In this document: in pieces, positions 1 to 7,341 of the stretch
Layout: the number at the start of each line of letters is the position of its first letter
How positions within the stretch are numbered: the first letter of the stretch is position 1
Assembly (NCBI GenBank): GCA_023313575.1
Contig: JAJTTP010000066.1
Span: 1-11,650 of the forward strand
Direction: 5' to 3'
DNA from: Eutypella sp. D-1
Lineage: Eukaryota > Ascomycota > Sordariomycetes > Xylariales > Diatrypaceae
Length of the DNA stretch: 11,650 nt
Translations under genes and position numbers: made by a program
The notes under the pieces: model-generated
What the model saw: the letters and a program-made list of their open reading frames with translations, nothing else
Database searches by the model: none
What the model was told of the DNA's origin: nothing

Positions 1-424
1 TTTTAGCTGCTATTATTAAAAGAAAAGCATTTCCATCTTTAACTTTTCTGACACTTCCAAAACCCAAACGTCTTTTAATGTAATAAGCTAAAGAAGCATC
101 TAATGAATGAAATACAATAACCAATTGTTGTTTACCATTAATTCTCACCACCATCTATTAAACCAGCCAAGTAATGCCCAAATTGATCATCGCAGAGAGG
201 TTTAGAATGTTTAGGTACATGCACAGAAATTAATTTCACGTTTTCTGTGTTTACTACCAGTTTCGTTGCGTAAAGTCTCGGAGGTTTCATACTTAATATA
301 TCTGTCACCTGCTGATTTACCTCATTGTTTTAACTTTTTAACTGTATCATTTAAATTGAAGTATTTAAAACTAGATATCAAAGTAGTTCCAGCATATAGC
401 AACGTTAAGAGGCCTACTTTTTCG
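1..424 (-). mobile_element. Intron 8: group I intron, 3' end outside window
   Basis: The intron starts CGAAAAAG at 424, after the micro-exon ending GAGGT. Only its 5' part, with an exon-fused HEG, is in the window. No core elements were identified in the visible part. Assignment to group I rests on the LAGLIDADG gene and the U at the 5' splice site. Confidence 0.8.
1..424 (-). pseudogene. Frameshifted LAGLIDADG gene of intron 8 (3' end cut)
   Basis: The frame continues from FFGHPEV into EKVGLLTLLYAGTTLISS and NDTVKKLKQWGKSAGDRY (Trp by TGA), a typical leader of exon-fused cox1 HEGs. Somewhere around 245-290 the similarity moves to another frame (VVNTENVKLISVHVPKH, then HYLAGLIDG at 150-176). 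Directly after LAGLIDG the frame runs into TAA (138-140), and the coding similarity (NGKQQLVIVFHSLDASLAYY, RRLGFGSVRKV) continues in the third frame to the window edge. So at least two frame changes are needed, one of them inside the catalytic motif, where the second acidic residue is lost. The gene is almost certainly inactive. Confidence 0.82.
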
Positions 425-446
425 ACCTCTGGATGACCGAAGAATC
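425..446 (-). CDS. cox1: cox1 micro-exon, 22 nt (W-FFGHPE-V)
   Basis: This 22-nt exon lies between two group I introns. It gives the last two bases of a TGA Trp codon, six full codons FFGHPE, and the first two bases of a Val codon. It carries the Cox1 HPEV motif, with the copper-B histidine and the start of the Y residue context, so it cannot be skipped without destroying the enzyme. The upstream flank ends in G at 447 after the intron-end motif TACGGAATTG. The downstream flank begins CGAAAAAG at 424, and U precedes the splice site. The next exon, expected to begin with the rest of Val and then YIL, lies beyond the window. Confidence 0.92.
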
Positions 447-466
447 CAATTCCGTATTATATAATT
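447..466 (-). repeat. Intron-end repeat, copy 2 (3' end of intron 7)
   Basis: This is the 3' terminus of intron 7, ending in G at 447 and followed by the micro-exon GATTCTTCGG. Since this boundary is fixed by the Cox1 peptide WFFGHPE, it validates the same motif at 1781 as an intron end. Confidence 0.9.
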
Positions 467-530
467 ATTTATAACATCCCTTTAATTATATAACTTAGTA
501 TAATATACTAACCTAGGGTAAAATACCTAG

Positions 531-644
531 AGGAATCCGACAGTACATTAAGCAGCATTTCAGCCACCCACCGGTGAACCAGTCTGTAGCGATTTCTTAG
601 AAAACCGACGGTCTTAATTTTATTGGGAAAATTTTTGACCGTTA
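531..644 (-). ncRNA. Intron 7 catalytic core
   Basis: On the minus strand the order is an ACGGTC/GACCGT hairpin, TACAGACTGGTTCACC, GGGTGGCTGAAATGCTGC, then TGTACTGTCGGATTCC. It is colinear with the intron 6 core. An apparent 86-codon frame across it is a by-product and not a gene. Between this core and the HEG stop (645-858) nothing else is seen. Confidence 0.82.
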
Positions 645-858
645 GACTATATTTATTATAATAGTCACACCAATATTGCTCAAGCATTTTATTGTTTCTT
701 TCTAAGAATTGCACAATAAATAATATAGCAAGAACTAGGGTTAAGATATACTTAATAGTATTTATCATCTAAGGTCTTATTTTTATTTTCATCTGCCTTA
801 GACAATTATAATAGATTGTAGCTGCTAAATCTTACCCTTTTTTCCTAATTTATATAAA

Positions 859-1780
859 TTATCTCGTTTTATTAATTTGTTTAGCTAAATTAATTAATTC
901 TAATCTAGTATCATTACTTAAATGATCTTTATTGACTAATCTATTATAAAGTGATTTTCACTTCAAATAACTATCTTTCTTTTTAGAAATAAGATTATAA
1001 TTCTCAAAATAAATAAATAAACCTTTACAATTTTTTAGTCCATTTATCCTAAGTTCTCATACATTATCTGCATGATGACCCACTACAGAACCCTCAATTG
1101 AATGTTTATTTAATAATCTCAAGATATGTTCAAAAACATATTTATTTGCTTCCCACTTTTGAGTTAATATAAATCTAAATCTAAAAGCAGAACTCTTAGA
1201 AAGTAATGAACAAGTAAAAGAACCTTCTCCGTCACTTATACCAGATAGTCAACCATCTTCTAAAGTAGGTGTTACACAATTATCCAAAGGAATTATAGTA
1301 TTAAGATTCTTTCTTATTAACCTTTCATTAAAAGTAGATAAAAAATTAAAAATCTCGCTTTCCTTGTAGGAAATACCATGTTCCCATTGAAGAGTAAACA
1401 AATTAGATAAAGATTTTTAAAATCTTGTATAACAAATCTATGCGTATTTTGTTTAATAGATTGTTTAATCACTCTACCAAAACCTAAATTATCTTTAATG
1501 TAATTTAATACTTCTATATCTGAACTAGATTGAGTAACAACAAAAGATAAGTCACCTCTTTTAGCTAGAATAAAAGAACCTTCTCCTTCTGAAAAACCTA
1601 TTAGTCATTCTAAAAATCTACTATCAGGTTCCTTTAAATCTGGATAATATTCTTTAAATTTAGAGTAAAAAGAAGAAAACTCAAAAGATTTTTGAATTGT
1701 ACTATCTAATCCTAAAGATATGCAAGTTATGAAAAATTTTGTAAACCAAACTAATAAAACTATTTTTAATAAACTTCTTA
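859..1780 (-). pseudogene. Frameshifted LAGLIDADG homing endonuclease of intron 7
   Basis: The frame starts at the intron's first bases and would read QHLF-LRSLLKIVLLVW once intron 6 is removed. Motif 1 is [15 protein letters not shown] (about 1575-1618) and motif 2 is GWLSGISDGEGSF (about 1217-1256, Trp by TGA). The gene ends NLAKQINKTR at TAA (859-861). Between them, near 1357-1364 (TRK to EIFNFL), the frame shifts in a way that fits loss of one nucleotide; the first frame stops soon after, near 1325. Apart from this, all expected elements of a two-domain enzyme are present, and the protein aligns along its length with the intron 6 enzyme. Either it has recently died and mobility is now provided by intron 6, or a sequencing error lies in the A run. 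Confidence 0.87.
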
Positions 1781-1800
1781 CAATTCCGTACTATATAATT
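1781..1800 (-). repeat. Intron-end repeat, copy 1 (3' end of intron 6)
   Basis: The last 20 nt of intron 6 match the last 20 nt of intron 7 (447-466) at 19 of 20 positions, sharing TACGGAATTG at the end. On the minus strand the next base starts intron 7. Confidence 0.88.
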
Positions 1801-1864
1801 ATTTTTATTCTACCCTAATTATAAGCTTAATTTCCTAAAAAAAAATTTTTTTTATTTTTACTCT

Positions 1865-1980
1865 TATCAATCCCTATCCCGATCACCAGGAGGGTGCGGG
1901 ATTACCCTACGGGTATAAAAAAAAATTTAGGGATTAGGAGGAGCTAACTTCGTACACACAAAAAATGAGTAGCTTGCTCC
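1865..1980 (-). repeat. GC-rich hairpin cluster near the 3' end of intron 6
   Basis: This stretch stands out from its AT-rich surroundings. It includes taccc-tac-gggta (1903-1915), cccgatcaccaggagggtgcggg around 1878-1900, and an AG-rich run at 1931-1943. It lies between the core and the 3' splice site, where intron 7 has only about 80 nt. It is either an expanded P9 domain or an inserted GC cluster. Confidence 0.55.
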
Positions 1981-2020
1981 TTCAAGAGAAAAAAGGAAAC
2001 TAACCTGGAATAACTTACCA

Positions 2021-2134
2021 GAGGAATCCGACTATACATTAAGCAGCGTTTCAGCCACCCATTGGTGAACCAGTCTGTAACGGTAAGTAAATAACCGACG
2101 GTCTTGTCGCGGTAAAGCGGTTTTAACCGTTAAC
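2021..2134 (-). ncRNA. Intron 6 catalytic core
   Basis: On the minus strand, an AACGGTT/GACCGT hairpin is followed by TACAGACTGGTTCACC (P7 5' strand), GGGTGGCTGAAACGCTGC, and AATGTATAGTCGGATTCC (P7 3' strand). GACUG can pair with UAGUC. The block is closely similar to that of intron 7, with differences concentrated in loops. The hairpin stem keeps pairing by a G-U pair despite a C/U difference. Confidence 0.82.
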
Positions 2135-2796
2135 ACCAACATAGCTATATGAATATATGGATTATATGTAATTTATATTCATACTTACCTTCTAGGCAAA
2201 TAATCCTTTATGATAAATAGTTATTTCCGTCTAGATATAGAACCGAGAAACTATTATAATATAATTCCTTCTACCAGTTACTTATATTAAGAGATTACAA
2301 CTAAACAGTAGCTTCTTTTTATTTACAGAGGGTAACCCAGCTGTGCCAAAAAGAATATAATAATATAGTCTTTTGATATTATAATATCCAACAAATTTAT
2401 AAATATATTTCATAAACCAACACCTGCTATATTATTATAGATTGATACATTAGAATCATCTAATGATTTAGTTAAGATTTAGCTTCACTACCCTTCAAAG
2501 TATATAATAGGAAAAGGATAAATGCTCCAGCTTTTTATTTTACGTCCCCAACCCAACTTCACCCCTTGACGAAAAATAATTTTATACCTGTAACCTTACG
2601 TAGCGCGCCTACGTTGAAAAAAAAATAAATCGACGTGCCTAACTCAGTACGCGATTTTTTTTTAACTCAAAGCATCCCATTTAGTAGTACGAAATACGAA
2701 GTAATGGTCTTTCCTTATTAACATAACGAGGTAGTGCTAAAGCCTCCACTTAACGGACTACTGCTTCCGTTTTTCCAATTGTTTAAATTAATCTTA
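2135..2796 (-). other. Noncoding stretch of intron 6 between HEG and core
   Basis: No gene is seen in these 660 nt. They hold the part of the intron fold upstream of the recognised core, together with hairpin-forming sequences: acgtag/ctacgt at 2598-2614, and aaatcg/cgattt flanked by A and T runs at about 2625-2663. I could not assign individual helices here. Confidence 0.5.
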
Positions 2797-3810
2797 TTAA
2801 GAATACTTATTTACAGTTTTAGACAGACTTATCAATTTTTGTCTTTGTACAGGATCTAAATGTTCTTCTTGCTTTATAGAATTACGTATTTGTTTTCATA
2901 ATAAATAACTAGAAGCTTTTTTAGTTAATAATGTAAAATCTGAATTTTCCAAATAATTAATAACAGCTAAAGTATCATATAAACCATTTACTCTAAAATA
3001 TCAAATATTGTCATGGTAATGTCTATTTATAATCCCTACTTTGAAAAGTTCAAAAAGTCTGTCTAAAACCACTTTTTTATTATCAACCCCTTTTTGAGTT
3101 AAATCGAAACCAAGGCGATAATACCGGTTTTCCTCACGCAGTGAGGAAAATCCTACATGAAAACACCCCTCTGCGTCTATAAACCCTAGTAATCATGTAT
3201 CATCTAAGGTTATAGTTTTTGTTGTTTTAATAGGTTCTATATATTCATAAACACTTGTATCTAATCCAAATTCTTTCAACTTACTTAAGGCACGACTTCT
3301 AGACTTTTTAATACTTATGTTAAGCGCATATAAAAATTTATTAAAAGACTCCAGCTTATCCGGAGTTCTAAGATTACCATTAAAAATTAAAGCAATCAAA
3401 TACAAACCTAATTTATCTTGAACTACAAATCGTGAAGTAGTTTTTCCTTGAGATAGAACTTTCCCAAGGTTAAGTTCTTTTTGAATATACTCTAAGACTT
3501 GTTTATCTCTGGTATCTTGACTAATTACAAAATAAAGATCACCTCTTGTTGATTTAATAAAACTACCGTCTCCTTCACTAAACCCAATTAACCAGTTTAG
3601 AAACTCAGGGCTCGGTTGTTTATTTTTTCCTGCATCTGTATTTTTTACGGCTACGCATCTGGCATTTAATTGATAATATTTTTTAAACATATCTTCTTTA
3701 TCTCCTTTATACAGTAACTGCGCAGATATTGAAGTATGTAATGCCTCTAAAGTCGGTTGATAATTAAAATAAGTACCGCAATAATAAATAAAAATAAAAA
3801 CAGGGCCGTA
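2797..3810 (-). CDS. LAGLIDADG homing endonuclease of intron 6 (fused to cox1 exon)
   Basis: The cox1 frame runs straight into this ORF after QHLF and stays open for 337 residues to TAA (2797-2799), with TGA read as Trp at 3193-3195. Motif 1 is [15 protein letters not shown] (about 3558-3603) and motif 2 is [13 protein letters not shown] (about 3156-3198). Both catalytic acids are present, and spacing is normal. [17 protein letters not shown] and [15 protein letters not shown] are the equivalent strands of the two domains. It is clearly paralogous to the HEG of intron 7: motif 1, RGDL-FV-Q, VQD and LIFNGN all align. A perfect palindrome at 3128-3150 adds a few residues (SSLREEN) in frame between motif 2 and the following strand. 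No frameshift is seen, so this copy looks active. Confidence 0.93.
3128..3150. repeat. Perfect palindrome inside the intron 6 HEG
   Basis: The sequence ttttcctcac-gca-gtgaggaaaa has 10-bp arms and a 3-nt loop, with no mismatch. It lies in frame within the endonuclease gene just after motif 2, at a place where the intron 7 paralogue has about three residues fewer. It looks like a short hairpin element inserted without breaking the frame. Confidence 0.75.
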
Positions 3811-3903
3811 GAAAAGATGTTGGAACAGAATAGGATCACCCCCACCTGCTAATTCAAAAAATGAGGTATTGAAATTTCTATCTGTCAATACCATAGTTAT
3901 TCC
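3810..3903 (-). CDS. cox1: cox1 exon piece ([10 protein letters not shown] to QHLF)
   Basis: This exon encodes 31 codons of Cox1, [16 protein letters not shown] through [13 protein letters not shown], plus the first base of the following Trp codon. The segment precedes the WFFGHPEV motif, whose His is a copper-B ligand and is cross-linked to the nearby Tyr in Cox enzymes. The start at GGA (3903) follows an intron ending in G at 3904. The end at T (3810) was chosen because joining it to the exon at 446 gives TGA TTC TTC GGT CAT, that is W-F-F-G-H. The frame runs straight on into the HEG of intron 6, so unspliced RNA encodes a Cox1-endonuclease fusion. Confidence 0.95.
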
Positions 3904-4020
3904 CTGTTTTTCGCATTAATCTACCTACCTTAGTACTTATAATAATCTTTGTTCAAAGAATTTTAAAAATTCTAAAAAAAATCAATAATTTTCGGTAGAT
4001 ATTCAACACATCACTACGTT

Positions 4021-4036
4021 GGTTGGACTATCTCTT
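4021..4036 (-). ncRNA. Intron 5 core, P7 3' strand
   Basis: AAGAGATAGTCCAACC on the minus strand is the standard 3' P7 element. It lies about 120 nt before the 3' splice site, the usual distance with a P9 extension between. A run of pyrimidines on the plus strand (about 4042-4066, mostly T) precedes it in the intron. Confidence 0.85.
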
Positions 4037-4301
4037 ATATATTTTTTTCTTTTTTTTTTTTTTTTACCTGTACTTATACTGATACCGAAGGGATATGGCA
4101 GGCCTAATTTATTAGAAAATAATGAATTTAGATTATCTTGATTCCAAATATTGTCACGATTATTTTCTAATTTAAAAATAAGTTCCTCATAAGATATATG
4201 AGGGTTTTTTTTCTGAGATTATTATTATAATATACAAAAAATTTTTGAGATATTTCCTATTTTATTTCAACTCTAAAGATATAATTCCTAATCTTAATTA
4301 A

Positions 4302-5399
4302 CTAATTGTTATTATTATTATTATTATTTAATGATGAAACAGCCTGAAGTGTAGGTGAATTATTATTCACATGATTTATAAGATCTTGTCTAAATCTACG
4401 CATACTATCTAATGTACGCTCTTGAGATTGCACAACAGCAGGACTTCGAGTAGCCCCTTCGGTTTCCATAATGTCTTCAAAATTTGCTATTACAACATTA
4501 AGTCTACTTACTCCAAATCTTGCGTGATCTAGAGGCATTTGATTCATAGCAGTAACTCTACCTCAAATATATCAAGGTGAAGTTGGATTATCTATGAAGG
4601 GACCACCTATATGATTTGTAGTTCCAGGTATTCCACTACCTGGCATTAACGCAGCACGCCACACGCGATTAAGAGATATATCTAAAGCAGCTACAGCTTT
4701 ACTTCGAACACCTCGTTGACCAAAATATTCAGCTGTAGCTTGATGAGGCATTTGAGGGTGATTCTCCGCACCCACATCCAAACCATCATACGGTCGAGGG
4801 TCATAATCCGCTCTGTTGTCCACACTACTATTACGAGAAGATGCTTGAGAACTTGGTCTAGAATTCCCGGGATTCATAGAATTAGGAGATTCTGACCTCC
4901 TTGACTCTAATATTTCCTTTATATTACTCTCCTTTAATGAGTCTGCTCCATTATCTAATGATATACCACCTAACGGTAAACCTAAAAATTTACCTTCACA
5001 ACCAGCTAATAAGTTTGATATTTTTATATTAAAGAATTTACCTGCGAAAGGTAAATGTAGTGAATAAATAAAACCCGGTATACTAACTATATTAGTTAAT
5101 ACATAAAAATCAAAAATATAATGAATACCGCACTTTATAAGAAAACCATACAAACCAGAACACAAACAAGTTAATAACATTAATCAAGTAAACTTAGGAA
5201 TTATCCCCCTTCATATTCCACTTTGTAAAGGTAGACTTACAAAGGCGTGAGGTTTAGGTGGACTATTTAAAGCCAAACCTAAGATCATATGACCTCTTAA
5301 AGAGGGATTTCTAGCTACTCCTAAAATTAATGCACCTAAAAATCAAAAAATTAATACACCTGAAAATACATAAAAAACAGAGAGAATTCCCAAGTTTAA
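4302..5399 (-). CDS. Chimeric membrane-type ORF with Atp9-like start, in P8 loop of intron 5
   Basis: This is a 365-residue open frame with TGA as Trp (several TGA, one TGG). It follows TAG at 5400-5402 and ends with TAG at 4302-4304. Residues about 13-36 include LGALILGVARNPSLRG, the conserved loop-side segment of mitochondrial ATP synthase subunit 9, followed by ILGLAL, which resembles the start of Atp9 helix 2 (ILGFAL) with a few residues missing. The rest of Atp9 is absent. Two hydrophobic segments follow (about residues 74-96 and 97-125), then a Ser/Asn-rich stretch (about 166-193), a hydrophilic domain (DYDPRPYDGLDVG, AMNQMPLDHARFG), and an eight-Asn tail. The first ATG is residue 38, after the Atp9-like part, so initiation is unclear. 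Parts are more GC-rich at third positions than the HEGs, which suggests later arrival. I do not recognise the C-terminal domain; a plasmid-derived or captured gene is possible. Confidence 0.72.
4305..4328. repeat. Triplet repeat (ATT)n encoding an Asn tail
   Basis: Eight ATT/GTT triplets in a row encode eight Asn codons just before the TAG stop of the intron 5 ORF. Such a triplet array is prone to slippage, so the tail length probably varies among strains. Confidence 0.85.
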
Positions 5400-5450
5400 C
5401 TATGGTATATACTAGATAAAAAAAAAAAAAAAGAAAAAAATATACTTTGG

Positions 5451-5508
5451 CATATAGTCTCTGAAGGTTATAGAAAACATTATTTTCTAGCTTTCCTGCT
5501 GATTGTCA
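5451..5508 (-). ncRNA. Intron 5 core, 5' half (P4 region and P7 5' strand)
   Basis: On the minus strand TGACAATCAGCAGGAAAGC (about 5490-5508) is followed by CTTCAGAGACTATATG (5451-5466). These match the corresponding blocks of intron 3. AGACTAT pairs with GATAGTC at 4024-4030 to form P7, more than 1.4 kb away in sequence. Confidence 0.85.
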
Positions 5509-5562
5509 TTATTAAAAGAGTTTCCAGCAATTAGCCAAATTTAGAGCCGGCAGAACTGATTT

Positions 5563-5637
5563 ACCGGCTAATACAGGTAAAGATAATAATAATAATACAG
5601 CTGTAATAACTACAGCTCATCCAAATAAAGCTAATTT
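5563..5637 (-). CDS. cox1: cox1 exon piece (KLALFGW to LPVLAG)
   Basis: This is exactly 25 codons of Cox1, a hydrophobic transmembrane segment reading KLALFGWAVVITAVLLLL followed by SLPVLAG. The Trp is encoded by TGA, direct evidence for the mold mitochondrial code. The exon starts with AAA at 5637 after an intron ending in G (5638) and ends with GGT at 5563. The next exon, starting at 3903, supplies [10 protein letters not shown], completing the conserved LAG-GITM junction. The match to filamentous ascomycete Cox1 is near identical as recalled, so identity is secure. Confidence 0.96.
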
Positions 5638-5781
5638 CAATTTTATAACTAAAATCCATATATTCAAGTCGCAAAAAGCCCCTGATATTTTTTTGTTTAT
5701 TAGTACCCTAGCGTATTTACCTTAAGGTACAAGAGTCTACTAATAAATTAAAATATTTATCTTCATGCATAATATCATATT

Positions 5782-6768
5782 CTACTTTCTATTAAAATTC
5801 ATATTAGATTTTATTGCTAATATTTCATCTAATCCTTCTTTAGTTAAATGAGATTTCCGAGCCATTAAATCAGATACTCTTTTAAAATCCTCATAATTTC
5901 TTAATTTATCCCCTACTAAAGAATATTTATCAAAAAAAGGGATAATTTTATTTTGTATGTCTGACAATTTTGTTACTGCAAATCTTATAACAGATGAAGA
6001 CTCACTAATTGTGATAGATCCACAACCTAGTGCTAATTTTATTTCTTCCATTAATTGCATATCTCTTAGACCTTGCACCACTATAAAATTTAAAGTTACA
6101 CTTAAACCTAATTTGTGAGTTTTAGATTTACTAGTTTTTACATAAAAACAACCCTCCCCATCTACAAATCCTGCTATTCAATAATTTATATCGAATAATT
6201 TATCATTTTTATCTAAAGTAAATTCTGGTCTTACCTCTGGATTAGCATTAGGAAATTCTGATAATAATCTTTCAGGTAAACCTTTATTCATCGAAGCTCT
6301 GATATTGACTAAATTTCTCATATCCTGTAAATGTTCTTTATTTGCTATAAGATCGTAAGCTTTTTTAAATAATATAAAATCACTATGTTTTTGACTTCTT
6401 AAAGGGTACGAATTAAAATGCTCCATTACTCTTAATAAATCTGTCAAAGATACTACTTGATAATTAGCAGCATCTTTATGTATAGTCACATTACCCACCA
6501 AAAAAAATTTTTGTATCTTATATAAAACATCAACTTCTTTTACATGAAGGTGTATAGAAAAGACCAATCTTACACTCCATCCTGATCTCACTTTAGGGTT
6601 TTTATATATAACTAGTTGAAAACATGACTCCGCGTCACAAAACCCTGTCACTCAATTTGGATTTAATTTTTCATTGTATGTAGAATATTTCGTTAAATAA
6701 TTATACGCCACATAAAATACGGCGAGGAAAATTAATATATAACTTCCAATAACCAGATTTCCTGGTCT
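5782..6768 (-). CDS. LAGLIDADG homing endonuclease of intron 4
   Basis: With TGA as Trp the frame is open for 328 residues from just after TAG (6769-6771) to TAA at 5782-5784. A hydrophobic stretch, NLVIGSYILIFLAVFYVAYN, opens the protein. Motif 1 is NWVTGFCDAESCF (6617-6654); its catalytic Glu is present but the final Gly is replaced by Ser. Motif 2 is YWIAGFVDGEGCF (6140-6183). The two are about 155 residues apart, the normal spacing of one-chain two-domain enzymes. FFLVGNVTIHKDA and LGCGSITISESS are the matching strands of the two domains. There is no standard ATG at the start of the open frame; an ATA or other alternative start is possible. It has no frameshift and is probably functional as endonuclease and perhaps maturase. 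Confidence 0.9.
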
Positions 6769-6848
6769 CTAGAGCACACCTTACAATTATGACTGAATAA
6801 TTGAAGAACCATCTACTCGTTGCTCTTTTGCAGACTTTAAAATTAAAT

Positions 6849-6995
6849 CTGACTTAGATCCGCGATCACCCATTACTACTGCCGTAATCTCTAATAATGT
6901 TACTATACCCTAAGTCATTAATCAGGCCGGATGTAAAGTTTCCTGTACATCTTTAGTTATTAGAGCTTTAGGGCTTTCCCGGAATTTGGCTCTTT
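6849..6995 (-). ncRNA. Intron 4 catalytic core (ID-like)
   Basis: On the minus strand CCAAATTCCGGGAAAGCCC (around 6970-6990) and ATCGCGGATCTAAGTCAG (6849-6866) are shared with intron 2, as is AAAAGAGCAACGAGTA just downstream. In intron 2 this region is open as protein code. Here the equivalent frame (GSKSDLILKS, KEQRVDGSS) is closed by a TAA about 60 nt later. Confidence 0.7.
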
Positions 6996-7015
6996 TGCAC
7001 AAATTAGCTACATTT

Positions 7016-7062
7016 ATGCAATTTAATACCAGGAGTTCTCATATTAACTATTGTAGTTATGA
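7016..7062 (-). CDS. cox1: cox1 exon piece (ITTIVNMRTPGIKLH)
   Basis: This 47-nt exon supplies the last two bases of a Phe codon and then ITTIVNMRTPGIKLH, which follows GAINF directly in fungal Cox1. It is flanked upstream by intron 3, ending in G at 7063, and downstream by intron 4, starting at 7015. The exon ends with a complete CAT codon, so U precedes the 5' splice site as group I introns require. The total phase is right: 97 + 47 = 144 nt, a whole number of codons. The reading frame continues into the 25-codon exon starting at 5637. Confidence 0.95.
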
Positions 7063-7240
7063 CACTTAAATTCATTTTCACCCTCCGGTCCCACGTAACT
7101 CTGAGGAGATTCGCTTACCTGACAATTATACCCCGCTCTATTCCCCTTTTACCGGGCTAGGCGGAAGTAAAATAATAGGGTGAAATCCAGGAATGTCTTT
7201 TCCGGATTATATTTAGATATTAACATAATATTACTACTAT

Positions 7241-7341
7241 GGTTGGACCATATCTTAAGCGCATCGATAAATCGACACGGTCTATAACGTATGGCCTCTG
7301 AAGATCTTACTAATAAAAAAGTAAGTTTCCTGCTGATTGTC
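7241..7341 (-). ncRNA. Intron 3 catalytic core (P4, P7 strands)
   Basis: On the minus strand the order is GACAATCAGCAGGAAAC (7325-7341), then CTTCAGAGGCCATACG (7288-7303, 5' strand of P7), then AAGATATGGTCCAACC (7241-7256, 3' strand of P7). GGCCATA and TATGGTC can pair as P7. This is a textbook IB-type arrangement with a short P8 between the P7 strands. Confidence 0.88.

Larger units (their letters stand above)
447..1780 (-). mobile_element. Intron 7: group I intron, second of a tandem pair
   Basis: This 1334-nt intron begins TAAGAAGTTT at 1780, directly after the end of intron 6, and ends at 447 before the 22-nt exon. It has a frameshifted LAGLIDADG gene (859-1780) and a core (531-644) homologous to that of intron 6. 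No coding exon separates the two introns. If intron 6 leaves first, the exon ending CTTTTCT is joined to TAAGAAG, giving intron 7 its normal 5' exon. Confidence 0.82.
1781..3809 (-). mobile_element. Intron 6: group I intron, first of a tandem pair
   Basis: This 2029-nt intron starts ACGGCCC after cox1 CTTTTCT and ends TACGGAATTG at 1781. It has its own HEG (2797-3810) and its own core (2021-2134). Its end is a 19/20 match to the end of intron 7 (447-466), and intron 7 begins immediately after it. The 3' boundary is supported by that repeat and by reading phase: joining cox1 at 3810 to 1780 gives a continuous frame into the intron 7 HEG. Confidence 0.8.
3904..5562 (-). mobile_element. Intron 5: group I intron (IB-like) carrying a non-HEG ORF
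   Basis: This 1659-nt intron lies after Cox1 LPVLAG. It begins AAATCAGTT at 5562 and ends AAAAACAG at 3904. Its 5' core is compact, about 110 nt from the splice site to P7. A long ORF then separates the two P7 strands, placing that ORF in the P8 loop. No LAGLIDADG or GIY-YIG motif was found anywhere in the intron, so it would depend on another source for mobility, or is no longer mobile. Confidence 0.92.
5638..7015 (-). mobile_element. Intron 4: group I intron (ID-like core) with LAGLIDADG gene
   Basis: This 1378-nt intron lies between the H and K codons of Cox1 LH|KLALFGW. It starts AAATGTAGC at 7015 after CAT and ends in G at 5638. The core is at its 5' end, and the HEG occupies most of the remaining sequence. 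It shares core blocks with intron 2. The exon frame meets TAA four codons into the intron, so this HEG is not fused to cox1. Confidence 0.92.

Noticed and set aside
508..768. 86-codon minus-strand open frame
   Set aside because: It overlaps the catalytic core of intron 7 (P7 strands and flanking hairpin), which is conserved as RNA in intron 6, where the frame is not kept.
447..3809. A single 3.36-kb intron with two HEGs instead of two introns
   Set aside because: Two complete homologous cores, two matching intron ends and the frame continuity 3810|1780 are better explained by two introns, although RNA data are lacking.
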